In this document: piece by piece, positions 1 to 12,538 of the stretch | How the letters are laid out: each line of letters begins with the position of its first letter | Position numbering within the stretch: the first letter of the stretch is position 1 | Assembly (NCBI GenBank): GCA_018697195.1 | Contig: CM031858.1 | Coordinates: 75,017,001-75,081,000, forward strand | DNA length: 64,000 bases | Reading direction: 5' to 3' | Source: Certhia americana | Lineage: Eukaryota; Chordata; Aves; Passeriformes; Certhiidae | Program-made: the position numbers and the translations under genes | Notes under the pieces: generated by a model | Told to the model about the DNA's origin: nothing | The model's input: only the letters and a program-made list of their open reading frames with translations | Databases searched by the model: none

Positions 1-3000
1 ACAGAGACACAGATAGCATCGCTTTTGAAGGAATCACTGCTTCATATGTCAATCAAACTATCCTCTGTTATTGTGTATTTAAGAAAAAAAAGTCAAAAAA
101 TTATGATGTAGTTATGTTTTTTCATTCTAAGTCAGTCAAACTTGTTATGAAATTGAAGGGAAAAACACTGAAGGTTACCAAAAGGTTTTTGCTGTATATT
201 CCAGGATATCTCTTAAAATAACAGTTCTAAATCTGAAAAAAAGTGACATTTCTAGCATGAGAAAAAGGAAATGAAAAACAATCTGGCAGAGACTGACTTT
301 TGAAAAAGGAAATAATTGCAACTGTGCTAGTAAAATAAAAATGGGATATTAATATTAAAACTCGTGTCTAACCATTTCTTTGCAATAAAATATAGGTCAT
401 TTAGCAAAAGAACTTCTACAGTGGAATAAAACCCCATACATTTGAGAAAAGCACATGGATTGCAAGTTTAGTAATGGGATTTGGAGTGCATGGGTTATAA
501 GGTCATGAGTTCACATTGAGTCCAATTTAGAATTATCCAAGTACAGACCTTTTTTAACTTGTGTGCAAAGTGATAATACAATGTCATATCACTTTCTACT
601 GGATATTATAATTTTAAAAGCTCCACACATACACACACAAAATAAACCCCAAACCAACCAGAACCATAATGCCCAAACCTGATATACTGAAGAGGTCTCA
701 CTCAAAGACTTATGCAATATATAAAAAAATGCAGTCTTCTTGAATACTCCATGGACTAGCTATACTGCAATTCTCATTTTGTTTTGAAAAGATCAACTTT
801 TGAAAAAAAAACAAACATTATAAAGGTTATTGTTTTAGAGGTAGTTTTTCATCAATACTTAGTCTCAATTCTTCACCATCTGATCACCAGCATTCCTATG
901 ATACTAAATTCAATGCATTAGTCACTGTTGGATTTAAGATCATAGTTGTTGAAATGAGATAAGAAAGATAGAAAAATGCCAGATAACTGCAGAGGTGTTA
1001 AAAAAAAAAAATCCAAGCTTTGTCCAGGTATTGGATAGAATTTGATAAATACACAGATTATAATTCCTATTTTTGAAAAGTAAGATGATTTTTAATATAG
1101 AAAGAGAAGAGTGAAATCCAAGCATTACACTGTATTTAAAATTCACTGGAATTGAGCTATGAAGTGATTAATTTTTTGGAGTGGCCTGTCTTTATCTGTT
1201 GGTTATGATAGGGCCCAAAGACTTCTGTTTTAAGCTCTTAGAAGTTTTCCTGGAAAAAGTGAATAGGTCTTATGTATAATTTTAGAGTCTAGATCTCAAG
1301 TACAAGCAATCAGTAGCATTTTTCTCAATAATAACTATGTTTTTATTATTCAAATTAGGTACTGAATAGATTGCTTTTTCAAAGACCTTTTAACATTCAA
1401 CATTAAGTCTGCTAGGTAAACAACAGATACTGCAAAATTACAGAGGTTTGAGTTTTCTGAGATTCTGGTTAACTTGAGACTTTGTATGTGAAGCCCTTAC
1501 ATGCTCAGAAGGAAAATGCACCTTAAATTATCAATGCAATTTTCACTCAATCTGTCAGTTGTGGATCTTTTTTTCTTTAATAAGTTGTCTAAAGTATCTT
1601 GCAGGCTGTATTATTCCTCTTTGATGTTACTTCAAGTGAGGAAGATTAAAGTCTAGCTTGAATTTATCACCGATGACATTTCTGTGACTTTGGTCCCTCA
1701 ATCCTTTATGATGGGAAAATGTCAGAACAAAGTCATCACAAATTATGTAATGTCACTCCACCTAAGCCACAGTGCCAAATAAGCTGATGAAGCACACTGT
1801 TGTGGAGTCTATATCCTTCCATACTGCACATTTATAGCTACACACCTTTGATTTATAGCTCTCCTGAGGTGATGAAATTCAGAAGCACCAAACCATTTTG
1901 GACTGATCATTCTATATATTGAGTGACATCTTGATCCTTTAATATTCTGGGTAACTTCAGTTTCTGAAGTGTAATTCCCTTCTTTGGTCTTTCAAGATTC
2001 ATTAAGTTGTAAAAACAGGGAGGACTCGAGCAGGAATTAAGGAATAAATGTTCTCTGTTTGCAAATTTTATGGGGATGCAGTTAAAATTTTAGTTGTCAC
2101 TTGTGATAATCAACAGAGGGCAGTTTATTATCCAAATGGTGAAGAAGGCAAACAAATTTCTACATTCAGTTTCAAAACCATTAATAGGGAGACAGCTGTA
2201 GATAGATGTCTGTTATCAGAGAGGTGAAATAATACTTTTCCACAAACAGCATTTCATGTTTAATCTAATTCCATAGTCTGACTGTCTATTCAACTCTTCA
2301 TCAAAGAAGCCCATGTTTTCTCTGAGTGGGATAGGATGGTTTGTCAACTCTTATGCCTAAATGAGTTATAGAGGATGTATACTGTTCTACTGTATTTCTA
2401 AACATTAGTGGAAGTAGTTCTCTAGAACAGCAGCATGGCAGCAGTTTTCTAGAGATACAATGTGGCCGAATGCCACAATACACCATAGGAAGAAGGCACT
2501 GGAACACAAATCAACTTGGGGTAGATCAGAAAAACAAAACCAGAAATAAAGCTAAAGGTGCATGAGCACCTTTATGTATGTGGACATAAAAAAAAGTGAG
2601 ATTATTAGAGATTATTGGAGATTTAAAAAGTGGCAACACGCAAATTCCACTGGTATTCTGGATGTCTTGGAATTCCTTATGACAGATTTATATAAACTGT
2701 CCATAGAGAGATCCTGATTCCTTAAGCTATCATAAAGGAAGAGTATTGGGTCCTTTTCCAGCAAAAATATGGAAGCAGCAACAGAAGGAGGATGGGAAAA
2801 GAGAGTTTGACAGGGAAAATTTTTAGTCATTATTAATTTCCTCTTTTTCATGATACAAACCACCTATCAGAGCTGCCAATATAAAGAAAAACCTCCTGGG
2901 GACAGGGAGAACTTCTATTTCAAAATGAGCAATCAAATTATCAGAGTCTCTCCACTGTAAAGCTTTAGTGGATGACTAACTGCAGCCTTCTGCTCATTAC

Positions 3001-6000
3001 TTCTCTCAAAAGATGAATTGAGGTTCTTTGTATTTTCTGGTAACTGAAGTTTCCGTTTTGCCTTTTCTATTTTTAAAAAGTAGTTACAGATGAAGAGAAA
3101 ATGTGCTGTAGTAATAGAACCACATCAGGAAATATCCTCCTCAGCTGCTGTTCAGAAACATTTGAAATGCCTTCTAATAGAATGCTGCTTGTCCCATAAC
3201 ATTTGTAAGTGACTGTGCTTCAAATGCAAATTTCTTCATTACATTGAATTGCATTAAATTTTATAAGTGCTCTCTGCACATATCCCCTAAAAACAATTTG
3301 CTGAGAAAATAAGATGATGTGGTATGATGATATGCATCCATTAGATAATACCTGAAAATAGCTTTATAAACATATTTCATTTTAGTTGCAACTTAATGAT
3401 TTAGTTTTAGTGGGTAGCTTATGGATTCAGCCATTTCAGTGCAATGAACTAGAATCATCTTCAGAGCTAGAAACTTTATTAGTTTGATTATTATGCCAAA
3501 TATGATGAGAACATGTAGATTTATAAAACCAGAAAAAAGTTACAGTCCATTGACTATGCCCTTCTTCAGCCTTTAAAAGCATTAATCAGGACATCACAGC
3601 ACTGTTAACAGCAGTGCTCTTTCCACAGAGCACCTTACTAATATTATTTTGGTAGCAGATAATACTATGCAGGTACTTTCTGGCAATATTCAAGTTCTAA
3701 CTTTGGGATGAGACAACAAAATTCAGACTGAAAACACTCATACTCATTAAAGATTCCTTTACAAAGTACTCAAAAAACAGAGGTGTTAGAATGGGTTATA
3801 AAAATTCCAATACCCCTAATTACATTGCAGTTGTCTAAATTCACTAGAAATGCAAACAGATAAAGGTGCCTTCATGAACTGCTTAGAAATACTGTGCATT
3901 TCTGCTCATGCAAGCAAATAAACTGCACCTCACACAGAACTTTGCATAAGGCTACTGGTGAGAAATGTATTCATTAAATTCAATGATTGGCTGCATTTTT
4001 TTTTTTTCTTAGACAAGCCTCTACAGGTACACTGTCTTTGAGTTCAAACCTAATTCCCAGTTCAACTAGTCAACCATTATATGTGTACAAGAAATGATGG
4101 ATAGCCGTTGTATACTTGGACTGCTTGGCAGAGATCATGCTAATCCAATAACAAGAAAAATTATATGGACTTAAAATCACAGTTTGACCATAAACATTAC
4201 AATGGCAGAGTATTTTCCTGTGTTTGCCTAAATATTGTCCTTAATTTATTTTCAAATACCTGTATAAGAACTGACTAATCACACTCCTTTTTCTGTTAAG
4301 AGTCCTCTGTATTTGTCCTCAAAAGAATAATTTTGTTCTATTAAAACTAAACTACAATAAGCAACCACTCAAGCTGCCACGACATTAATATTGCTACGAA
4401 AACAATGACAAAAATTCCCCATTAATTTATCTTCTAATTGTGCAGGTTTTGAGGAACTGGAGTATTTTTACAATGACAACAGTGGTATTTCTACAAGAGT
4501 TTGAGTACCCATCTGTGTGATAATGGGAAAACATGCCATTTCTTTCAGAGCTGCAAGACATCAAGCCTTTCTTAATTCCACACTCACTATCTTCTGGAAT
4601 GTGCTTTCCTCACCCTCCTCCTGTGCCCTAGTTCCTAGTTCCCCTTGTTCAGTGCCAAGTCCCTGAAAGCAGTGTGAAAGAGGCAGTAGAACTGAAGCTG
4701 AGCCAGAAACTGCAAAGAAACAGTACTATTGCACATTAGCTGCTAACGTTGGTTTCCATATGGACTTTCTTACTCCTAGGCACCTGACTTGTTTCCATGC
4801 AGTGCAGCAGTTTCTGTGAACTTGCTAATGCAATTTTTGCTCATGCAATCTTCTGGAACTGACTAATTTTTCCATGTGTGCACAATAAAAAAAAAATTTT
4901 AAATCACTTTTCTTAGAAAAAAACCCGCATGATTTTAATAAAAATAATGTTTAATATACTGACTGACTCAGTATATACGGTAGAAAGATGAGTTCTTTCA
5001 CATGCAACTTTTTTTATCTAGTTACCTTGAGACATAATGCCTAAAAATAATTGTATAAAACCCTGGTTGCTGGGGAGCAATCATTCTGCTTCAGAGTGAG
5101 TGGCAATTTCTCAAATATAAAGAGAAAAGCTGCAACAGATAGCATATGACAAACAGGTAGAAGTAAGAAATAGTTAAGAGGAGAGATCTCCTGGATGAGG
5201 GTTTATATTTTTGTGATAGACAGATGACAGGTAATGCCTTCTTTGAGGCACTAAAATATTGTCATCATGAATGCAGGCTAAAGTATTGCTCCTTGATGGC
5301 ATAGAAGTAAAGAATTATGAAGTGGACGCTGTCAAAACCCAAAGATGAAATTACTCTATGTAAGACTTCAAGCATTCAGAAATACTGTGTTATGTACAGG
5401 GCAATGGTGAATATTAATTTTTTGGTTTAGTATTTTTTCAAATAGATCTCTTTTCAAATCGAAATTTAGTAATTCAACATATCCCAAAGAAATCTCTATA
5501 ATATTTGAAAGTAAAAATAGGCTGTGTGCACAAAACCTAGTATATAGGGATATTTATGTTGAACATTTACCATATACCAGTGGCAAGGAAATCTTGTTGA
5601 ACATTTGAGTGTTTCTTGGCATACACCTGGGTATTCCATAAAGCCTCTTGATTTACCCTCAGGGTCAGAAAATAATTCTGACAGCATGCAGAACTGCAAA
5701 GATGTGGTTACAGTGACAGGGAGGTTGCACATTTCACATGAGTAAACAATAGACATAACTCCTCCTTTTCTCTTTGTTTTTGTAGGTTAGTGCTTGTTTG
5801 TATAAGCCAAAGTATTTATCTTATGCTATAGGACAGCATATAAAAGCAGTCTTTAAAGAGAGCTCTTGCTGAACAAAATTACAGATATTATGTTAGTTGC
5901 CATTCTGTTCTATTTTTCCCCCATTCAGGCATCACCATCACACATAGAAATCGTACCTGAGAAGAAAATTTTACTGAAGAAACTGAGAATCCATGAGCAT

Positions 6001-9000
6001 CTAATTTAGGTTCTACAACTTGTTAATTTGCATCAAATTTTAGTGGGACCAAACAAGGTACTGTTAGCAACAAATCTATTACTTTCCACATCATTTTCAA
6101 CAATGTGCTTTTTGATAATAGTACTAATGGAACCTGAATTTAGAGAAAAAGCTGGAAAAAACAGAGAACACTTTACTAAAAACTAACTTTGGCGGTTTCA
6201 GATGTGGAAGCAACACAAAATCTGAGCATTGGGGAATGTAAAGATATTATGTAAATATTTTGTTCCCTGAAAACTGTTAAGTATTTTCTCTGAACACTTT
6301 GGTGTTTCTTTTTCTCTGCCCTCTAAAAAGTGGTCTGTAATTCTTCTTGAATACAATAATTTTGAACAAAAGCCTGTCAATATTTCAAAACACATTCTTA
6401 AGATTTCTCGTAGTTATTCTTGTGGAGCCTGTAAGCAACATCAATAGCTTCCTGTACCATCACAAAGACAGAGAGTTTAGCAACTACAGGAACTGTGGGT
6501 TTGGTTATTGGCAGTGAAATGGAAAATTATACTTTGGACACACAAGTGCAAAGGAGTTTGCATGGGATATTACTGCATGAAATGGTGGCAAGTGTAGCAA
6601 TCAATATCATTCCAACAGCATTTCAGTCACTATGCATTTCTGCAGCTGAAGAGATTCTAGATAATATATTCCCTGGCTGCCCTGTTTAAAAAGCTGTTGT
6701 GAATATTATGTCTAATTCAAAGAGCATTGCAAACTATATGATTGAATTTTCATTACTGTGCATGGAATGAACATTGCCAAATACTCATTTTGAAATGCTG
6801 GCAATGTATTATTTAAATTATCAGTGTCATTTCACATTCACAAATGATCTATAAAGACAATGTCACAGAAGTCTCAAAAAAAGATAAATCTTAATTTCAA
6901 GTTTTGTTCTCCTTTCAGAAAAAAAAAAACAAAAAAACAAACTTGTTCTGTATCCCAAGCTTTGCTTCACTTATTGTCTTTTCCTCACACACACATAACT
7001 TTATTCTGAAAAAATCTAGTTATGCAAAAGAAAAGTGGCAAGCAAAAGAGTAAATATATATTACATTTTCATTTTATTAAAAAGAACATTAACCTTGCTT
7101 AAGAAATTAAGTATAAATTAAATAACCTTTTATTCCCCATTATATACAAATATATGTTTATACTAGACAAACCCCTAAAAGTCAGATTTTTTATGTCAAA
7201 GATCTGTAAATTGAGAAGCAATAACTGAAGGCTCCAAAGCAGTTGCTTCACCCTGTTTCACCCTGTCATTCTCTGGGATCTAATTGCACAAAGTGATTCA
7301 TTTGGAGATTGTGATATATGGCTTAACTATCTTTCAAAAGTTAATTAGCAGCTAAACTCACTTCTTCAGAAAGTGACAGAAAACTAGGATTTCCTCTGAC
7401 TTTTCTTCTGAATATAAGTTATATACACATTTCAAAGAAAGGTATTCCTCATCTGTTTCATAAAATAAAGTTTTAGCAGAGGCTTTTAAGGTCTTTGTCT
7501 ACAAAATATTTAATTGCTACCTTTTTTTCATGACTTAACATGGACATTAGGGTCTATGCACTCATGCATGCATACACAGCTGGGGTAGTGGAAGAACTTA
7601 GGAAGATAAAGTTAGTGACCAAGCCAGCTAATTTGTCCTGAAAGAACTTCTATTTACTTATATGACTAAAACAAAGCTTGCCAAAACCTGCCATCTAGAG
7701 GAAAACATTTACACTCCTCATTTTTACTCCCATTCAGACCAAATCTTTGAGGCTACAAAAATTCTGCATAACTGCTGTAGCTTCTTTGCACTCCATAAAG
7801 TTAAATACATTGTATTTTCTCTCTGAGTTACAAGTCCCTGATTCTACCTTTTCTGTTTCAGTTCAATAAACCTTGCTGTCCTGTGCAGCACCTTAGCCAT
7901 GAGTGACCAAGGAAACTGGCAGTGAAAGGTCTCAAGGAAATGCAGTCTGGCAGTCAGATGGGTACAGTAATTAAAGCCAGTATTGAAATAAAGAAAACAA
8001 TAATTATAGTTCTATTAGTGGGAAGGCAGTGCTTCAAGCTGCTTGAGGTGTTTCCAACTAACGAAATGTATTCAGAAGTAAAAAGATAAAAAAAGGCAAT
8101 ACATTAGAAGTACAAAATTAATTACTTTTTCACGAGTCCAAAACAAATTTGGGAAACTGAAAGTTGCTACTCTCATGTGCTGTATCTTTTGGTCCAAAGA
8201 CATAACTATATGTATATCTTTGAAGAGAGATTTGAAGAGAGAGAGATATAACAGTACTAGATAAAGCAAGGTATCTCATAAATAAATGTGCTGATCTCTC
8301 AGTACTTCAGTTATTCTTATAAAGGCACTATATTTGGAAGAAGAACTGTGACTTCCTGGTAGAAGGGAGAATATTTTAGGGAAGTAGCTCCACATGCAGT
8401 AATTTCTCCAGCCTGTCTCTGGCAAGAGAAGAGAGTAGCTGCCCTGGTGGAAGTAGGTCATAAGCTGTCTCTTGTCTCCATGAGAAGCAAGGCCTGAATC
8501 CATTTACATACTGTTTAGCTGATGGTCTCTCAAAGCATCAATTAACTGTCAATTAGCTAAAGAGCAAGTGTTCTAAATAATTCAGAATGCAGCTGTTTGC
8601 CTAGAAATTAGCAGTTTACGCACTGAAAAAATACTCAAAAAATGTAAATTGTGGCATTATGACACATTGTTACATAATACCTCTCATTAACCCCAAGAAT
8701 ACGAATACAATGTGTTTGGCATATGTATCACCTTTCAGTGGTTATCAAAAATGAAAATGTTCTGGATACAGGAATAAATCACTGCAAGATACAGAAATTG
8801 CAAGATATTTCTTATTTCAGTGCTTTTAAGCTCAGAATTCTCTCAAAGAAATTTCATATTGCTAAACTTAAAATGTATTTACTAATAATTAGCCATAAGA
8901 TAAAATACTACACTATAAAACATTGGGAAATTAAAGAGGCCTGAAAATAGACACCTTCTTTGTTTCAGACTCTTATTCTCAGAATACCAAAAAAACCCTT

Positions 9001-9129
9001 TACATTAAAGTCTTAATCTGAAGCAAGGAGACAACTGATAGTGTTTGCTTTGTTTACAGATACATAGTTTGTAGAAAAAATAGACAGTTTTTAAATAACA
9101 TGCCATTTTTTTTCCATTTTTTTTCAGCT
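1..9129. other. AT-rich single-copy sequence, no recognised gene
   Basis: All six frames are stop-dense and the longest ATG-started frames are under 90 codons. I recognise no transposon here. Low-complexity content is limited to short A or T runs. Two short segments near 2.9-3.1 kb are treated separately as candidate exons. The stretch fits intron or intergenic DNA. Confidence 0.6.
2864..3066 (-). other. possible two-exon coding segment with an 85-bp intron (unconfirmed)
   Basis: Read on the minus strand, a pyrimidine-rich tract ending in TAG precedes 3066. An open stretch of 86 bases (3066-2981) then reaches a GTTAGT donor. An 85-base gap (2980-2896) ends in a strong CCCTGTCCCCAG acceptor, followed by 32 bases (2895-2864) to a weaker GTGGTT donor. 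The phases agree (enter phase 1, cross at phase 0, leave at phase 2), giving 28 codons rich in Lys, Asn and Ser and then about 10 codons beginning EVFLYIGSSD. I recognise no domain. The acceptor of the second piece is the best evidence. Against it, matches of this quality arise by chance in AT-rich introns and the second donor is poor. Low confidence that it is a real exon pair. Confidence 0.17.
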
Positions 9130-9372
9130 ATTAATGTTTGGATTCCCCCCAAGGCTCACCTGTTTCTTAAGGCAGGTGATTAGTTTTCACAATCCCTCTT
9201 TCCAGAGTGGCCTGCATTCTGGATTATTAGAACTTCCTTGTGGTGCTTGTAAGGGCGTGTCATCCTTCTTTGCAGGATGGTTATTAATTCCCAGGAGATT
9301 CTGTCTTCAGTTCTTCGGGAGAGCTCAACTGCAGATTTTAAATGTTCTTCCTTTTAGATCCAAGGCACCATT
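9130..9372 (-). mobile_element. ERV leader/internal remnant next to a 5' LTR
   Basis: Read on the minus strand, this follows directly from the LTR at 9373-10061. Two bases after the LTR's terminal CA comes TGGTGCC, which has the TGG start of a retroviral primer-binding site, though I cannot assign the tRNA. The rest is short, stop-containing sequence that ends in T-rich DNA near 9.12 kb. It looks like the 5' leader of a provirus whose body is missing. The outer edge is approximate. Confidence 0.45.
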
Positions 9373-10061
9373 TGTCGAGTTGTTTCAGGGTTTTTAAATA
9401 GACAAGAACAGGAGTTGATGCTATAAAGTAATTTATTATGTAAATGCATCAGTCTGAAGGCAAAAGTCTGAAATGCTAAAGGGTCCGTTTTAAAGTTTTC
9501 TGGCAGTGCCTTGAGAAGGAGTTCCCAAGGCCTCCCTGGGACAGGGCCCCAGGCAGCAGCAGGAGATCCTGTGGCCTTCTTTCTTCTTCTTTCTTCTCCA
9601 GTGTGGATGAGTGTGTGTGAGAATGAATGCAGGTAAAGCAAAGCAAGCAAAAGCAAGTGGAGACATGAGAGAGCAGGCTTCAGATGCGGGTTTTAACCCA
9701 AAATTGACCTATCAACTAAAAACACAATTCTAAAACATTCTCTTTGCACCTATTAAAATTATACTTTAAAATTCAAAAGGCAGTGTCAGTTCTTACACGT
9801 CTGTACGTATATCTGCGTGCATGTTCTATCTGTCTACATTCATGGTACTATCTAGGAATGCAAAACAATATTCTGCTATGATTTAATTATGTCTAGGGAA
9901 GCACTGAACTTTTAACTGGAGCTTAGGACACGTATCTCTGCTAAGGCACTTAAAAAGCATAAAATATATTTTTACTTACTTTAACTTAATACTAAAATTT
10001 ATAATTCAATTTCTTATATATATGTAGCTTAATATATCACATATATGCATCTGTTTTTTCA
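9373..10061 (-). mobile_element. ERV LTR, minus orientation (about 689 bp)
   Basis: This region aligns in inverse orientation with the LTR at 11786-12538. Shared landmarks, read on the minus strand, are a TG start, a TTAAGTGCCT block, a block matching CCAGTTAAAAG, a GAACTGACACTGCC block, TTTAACCC before a pyrimidine and CTT-rich stretch, then GCCTTCAGAC and an AATAAA-type signal, and an end in CTCGACA. The two copies differ at many sites and in length, so they are separate old insertions of one family and not a recent duplication. It is followed by a primer-binding-site-like sequence, which makes it a 5' LTR. Confidence 0.65.
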
Positions 10062-10689
10062 TTACTCTGATAGTTTTCCAATAACAGCACATTTTCATTC
10101 TTCGTTCTTTACACTACAATCCTCCTTTGTGGGTGGTTATTCCCTTTGTTTTCCATTAAATAATTTTTGTTCCTTATTACTCTCTTGTTTCAGATTTCAG
10201 CTTCCTCTTCTCTGTTGTCTCATATGTTCTCTCGCAATGTGACCCTGTTTTCTTTCATGTGCCTCCAACCTGACTCTTTAAATGCTATTTGCTATCTGAA
10301 GTTTCCAGTCCATATTGCTTTTCTTTCACTGTAGAAACACTGTTGTTTTTCTTTGTATATGATCTTCATTTACTTTTCTCAGAACAAAAAAAAAAATACC
10401 AGAACTTAGAATATCTCTAGATCTTATTTTCAGTAAAATTGCCTCATGTCATTATTTTGACATATTAACTGCCTTACACAAGAAATTTACTATGACCATT
10501 AATTACATGATCAATATATTTTGTCTTTTCAGCTTTTCTGTGTCCTTGTTATGCAATACTTGTTGCAAGGGCAAAGGATCTGCATTTGCCTCCTTAATCC
10601 ATTTAATGCAAGGCTAACATTTTGTCAGCATTCAGGTATGCATCTCTAGTGTGGTTATTGTTAACTTAAAAGAGTAAAGTTTTCCTAAG
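10062..10689. other. AT-rich spacer, nothing recognised
   Basis: T-rich sequence with many stops lies between the minus-strand LTR and the left edge of the CR1. I see no repeat family or gene. Confidence 0.5.
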
Positions 10690-10991
10690 TGGTGGCTCAC
10701 ATAGGGGCCAGGAAAAACATCTCATACAGCAAAAGCACCCTGTCATTAGAGAAACAATGAGCTCAGTTCTTTGCACCAGGATGCTGCCTTGCTGGGGCCC
10801 AGGTATGGGACATCACTGAGAGACTCCCTGGGCTGATTCAGCCCTCTGATTATTTCCCACTGCTGATACTCCAGGCTGGCAGTGATGAGATCGAAAAGAG
10901 GAGTGTCAAGGAAATTAAAAGGGAATTTAGGGCACTGGGTCAAGCAGTCGACAGGACAGAGGCACAGGTAGTCTTTTCCTCAGTTCCTTTA

Positions 10992-11204
10992 GTGGCTGAG
11001 ATAAATGGTGAAAGGAATAGGAGAACTCACATCACTAACAAGTGGCTCAAGGGTTGGTGTCATTGGCAAAATTTCAGATTCTTTGATTGTGGGGCAACTT
11101 TTATGGCACCTGCCCTGCTGGAACCACATGGGATCCATCTCTCTGTTAAGGGCAGAAGGATTTTAGCTCATGAACTGGCAGACCTTATTGAAAGGGCTTT
11201 AAAA
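10992..11204 (+). pseudogene. CR1 ORF1 fragment, esterase-like C-terminal part
   Basis: An open frame of 71 codons runs from ATG at 10992 to a TAG at 11205. It contains ITNKWLKGWCHWQNFRF and later a GIHLSVKGRRILAHELADL block. In CR1 families with an SGNH/GDSL-type esterase in ORF1, the motif DGxHLxxxG carries the catalytic Asp and His near the C-terminus. Here the first residue of that motif reads His (PHGIHLS), so the Asp is replaced and the copy is probably dead. The upstream catalytic Ser block is not preserved in frame. The reading frame stops just before the endonuclease region, as expected of ORF1. Confidence 0.6.
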
Positions 11205-11329
11205 TAGGTTTGAAGGGGAAAGGGGATGCAGCTGGGCTGTCTGGAAGCAGGCCCAAGGGTGGTAAGCCTGAGTTAGTTAGGGGTGAAATCAGCAGCCCAG
11301 CTGAGGTGTATGTACCAGTACACACAGCA

Positions 11330-11731
11330 GGGGTAACAAACAAGAGGAGCTGGAGGCCATGGTACAGTACCAGAGATATGATGTAGTTGCCATCACAGAA
11401 ATGGGTGGTGGGATGACTCACATAGCTAGAGTGCTGTACTGGATGACTACAAGCTCTTCAGAAGAGACAGGACAGGGAGAAGAGGTGGAGGGATGGCCCT
11501 TTACATTAGGGAGGCTTTGACACCTTAGGTATTGAAACTAAGGAAGATGGAGTTGAATGCCTATGGGTAAGGATTAGGGGAGGGCCAGCAAGGCTGTCAT
11601 CCTACTGGGAGTCTGCTATCGTCCACCAAACAAGGAAGAAAAGAAACTTATTCTATAAGCAGCTAGGTAATGTTTCAGGATCATCTGCCCTTGTTCTTGT
11701 AGGCAACTTCAATATGCCAGATATCTACTGG
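11330..11731 (+). pseudogene. CR1 ORF2 endonuclease fragment (APE-type), frameshifted
   Basis: Broken frames show IAITETWW-like residues (now ITEMGGG), then DYKLFRRDRTGRRGGGMALY, then a GVCYRPPN-like block, then VGNFNMPDIYW at the right end. These match the APE-type endonuclease of CR1 ORF2, whose conserved GDFN motif here reads GNFN. Several stops and shifts separate the blocks. The piece ends abruptly at 11731 where an LTR element has inserted, and the CR1 sequence resumes at 12539. Confidence 0.75.
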
Positions 11732-12538
11732 CACTGGAAATCAAGAAGCTAGACCCCCTCTAAGTCTTTTAGAAGGAGAAAAGAATGTAGAAGTTGAGTT
11801 AAAGCTTTTAGATAAATTAAGACACACTAAACCAGATAAATAGGTGTTAGTTTTGGTGTTAAGTTAGAATTAAGACTGAGTGAGTAAGAATCTATTTCAT
11901 GCTTTTTTAAGTGCCTGAGTAGAGCAGAGTGCCCTAAGTTCCAGTTAAAAGCTCACGGCTTCCCATGCACATAACTAAAACACAGTAGAATATTGCTTGC
12001 ATTTTTAGATAAAGCCATGAACATAAACAGATAGAACATGTACACAGATAAAGTAATGTGTGCAAATATACATGCAGATGTGTAAGAACTGACACTGCCT
12101 TTCACATTTTAAAGTATAATTTTAACAGGTGCAGAAAGATTGTTTTAGAATCATGTTTTTAGCTGATTGGTCAATTTAGGGTTAAAAACTCAGCTGAGGC
12201 CTGGCTACCTACCTACCTACCTACTACTGCTGCTCACTGCTGCTTGCTTTTGCTTTACCTGCATGCACTCTCATACACATGCATCCACACAGAAGAAGAA
12301 AAAAAAAAAAGAAGAAAAGGGCTTGGGAACTGCTGCTGTGTTGCCTGGGACTTTATACCAAGGAAAGCTGTGGGAGCTGCTGCTCCTGCTCGAGGCATGG
12401 CCAGGAAATTGTAGCACAGACTTTAAGCATTCTGACCTCTCGCCTTCAGACCGATCTATTCATGTAATAAACAACTTTATGCTGATCAACTACTGCTCTC
12501 ATCTCTCTGAGACCCAGACCCATAAAAACAGCTTGACA
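11732..12538 (+). mobile_element. truncated ERV 3' end: purine tract plus LTR, inserted in the CR1
   Basis: This insertion splits the CR1 between its GNFNMPDIYW and NTAEK codons. The CR1 flanks read TACTGG on the left and TGCTGG on the right, a 6-bp target duplication with one mismatch, a size typical of class II retroviruses. The right part (11786-12538) is an LTR: TG start, AATAAA at about 12467, and an end in GCTTGACA. Just before the TG is AGAAGGAGAAAAGAA, which resembles a polypurine tract. The first 54 bases would then be internal sequence, although with the target duplication abutting them it is also possible that the LTR itself is longer. The LTR is related to the one at 9373-10061 on the other strand. 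Confidence 0.65.
12205..12224. repeat. (CTAC)5 microsatellite inside an LTR
   Basis: Five exact CTAC units lie in the LTR's promoter-proximal part and are followed by CTG-rich sequence. The equivalent position in the related LTR at 9.4-10.1 kb lacks this tract. Confidence 0.9.
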
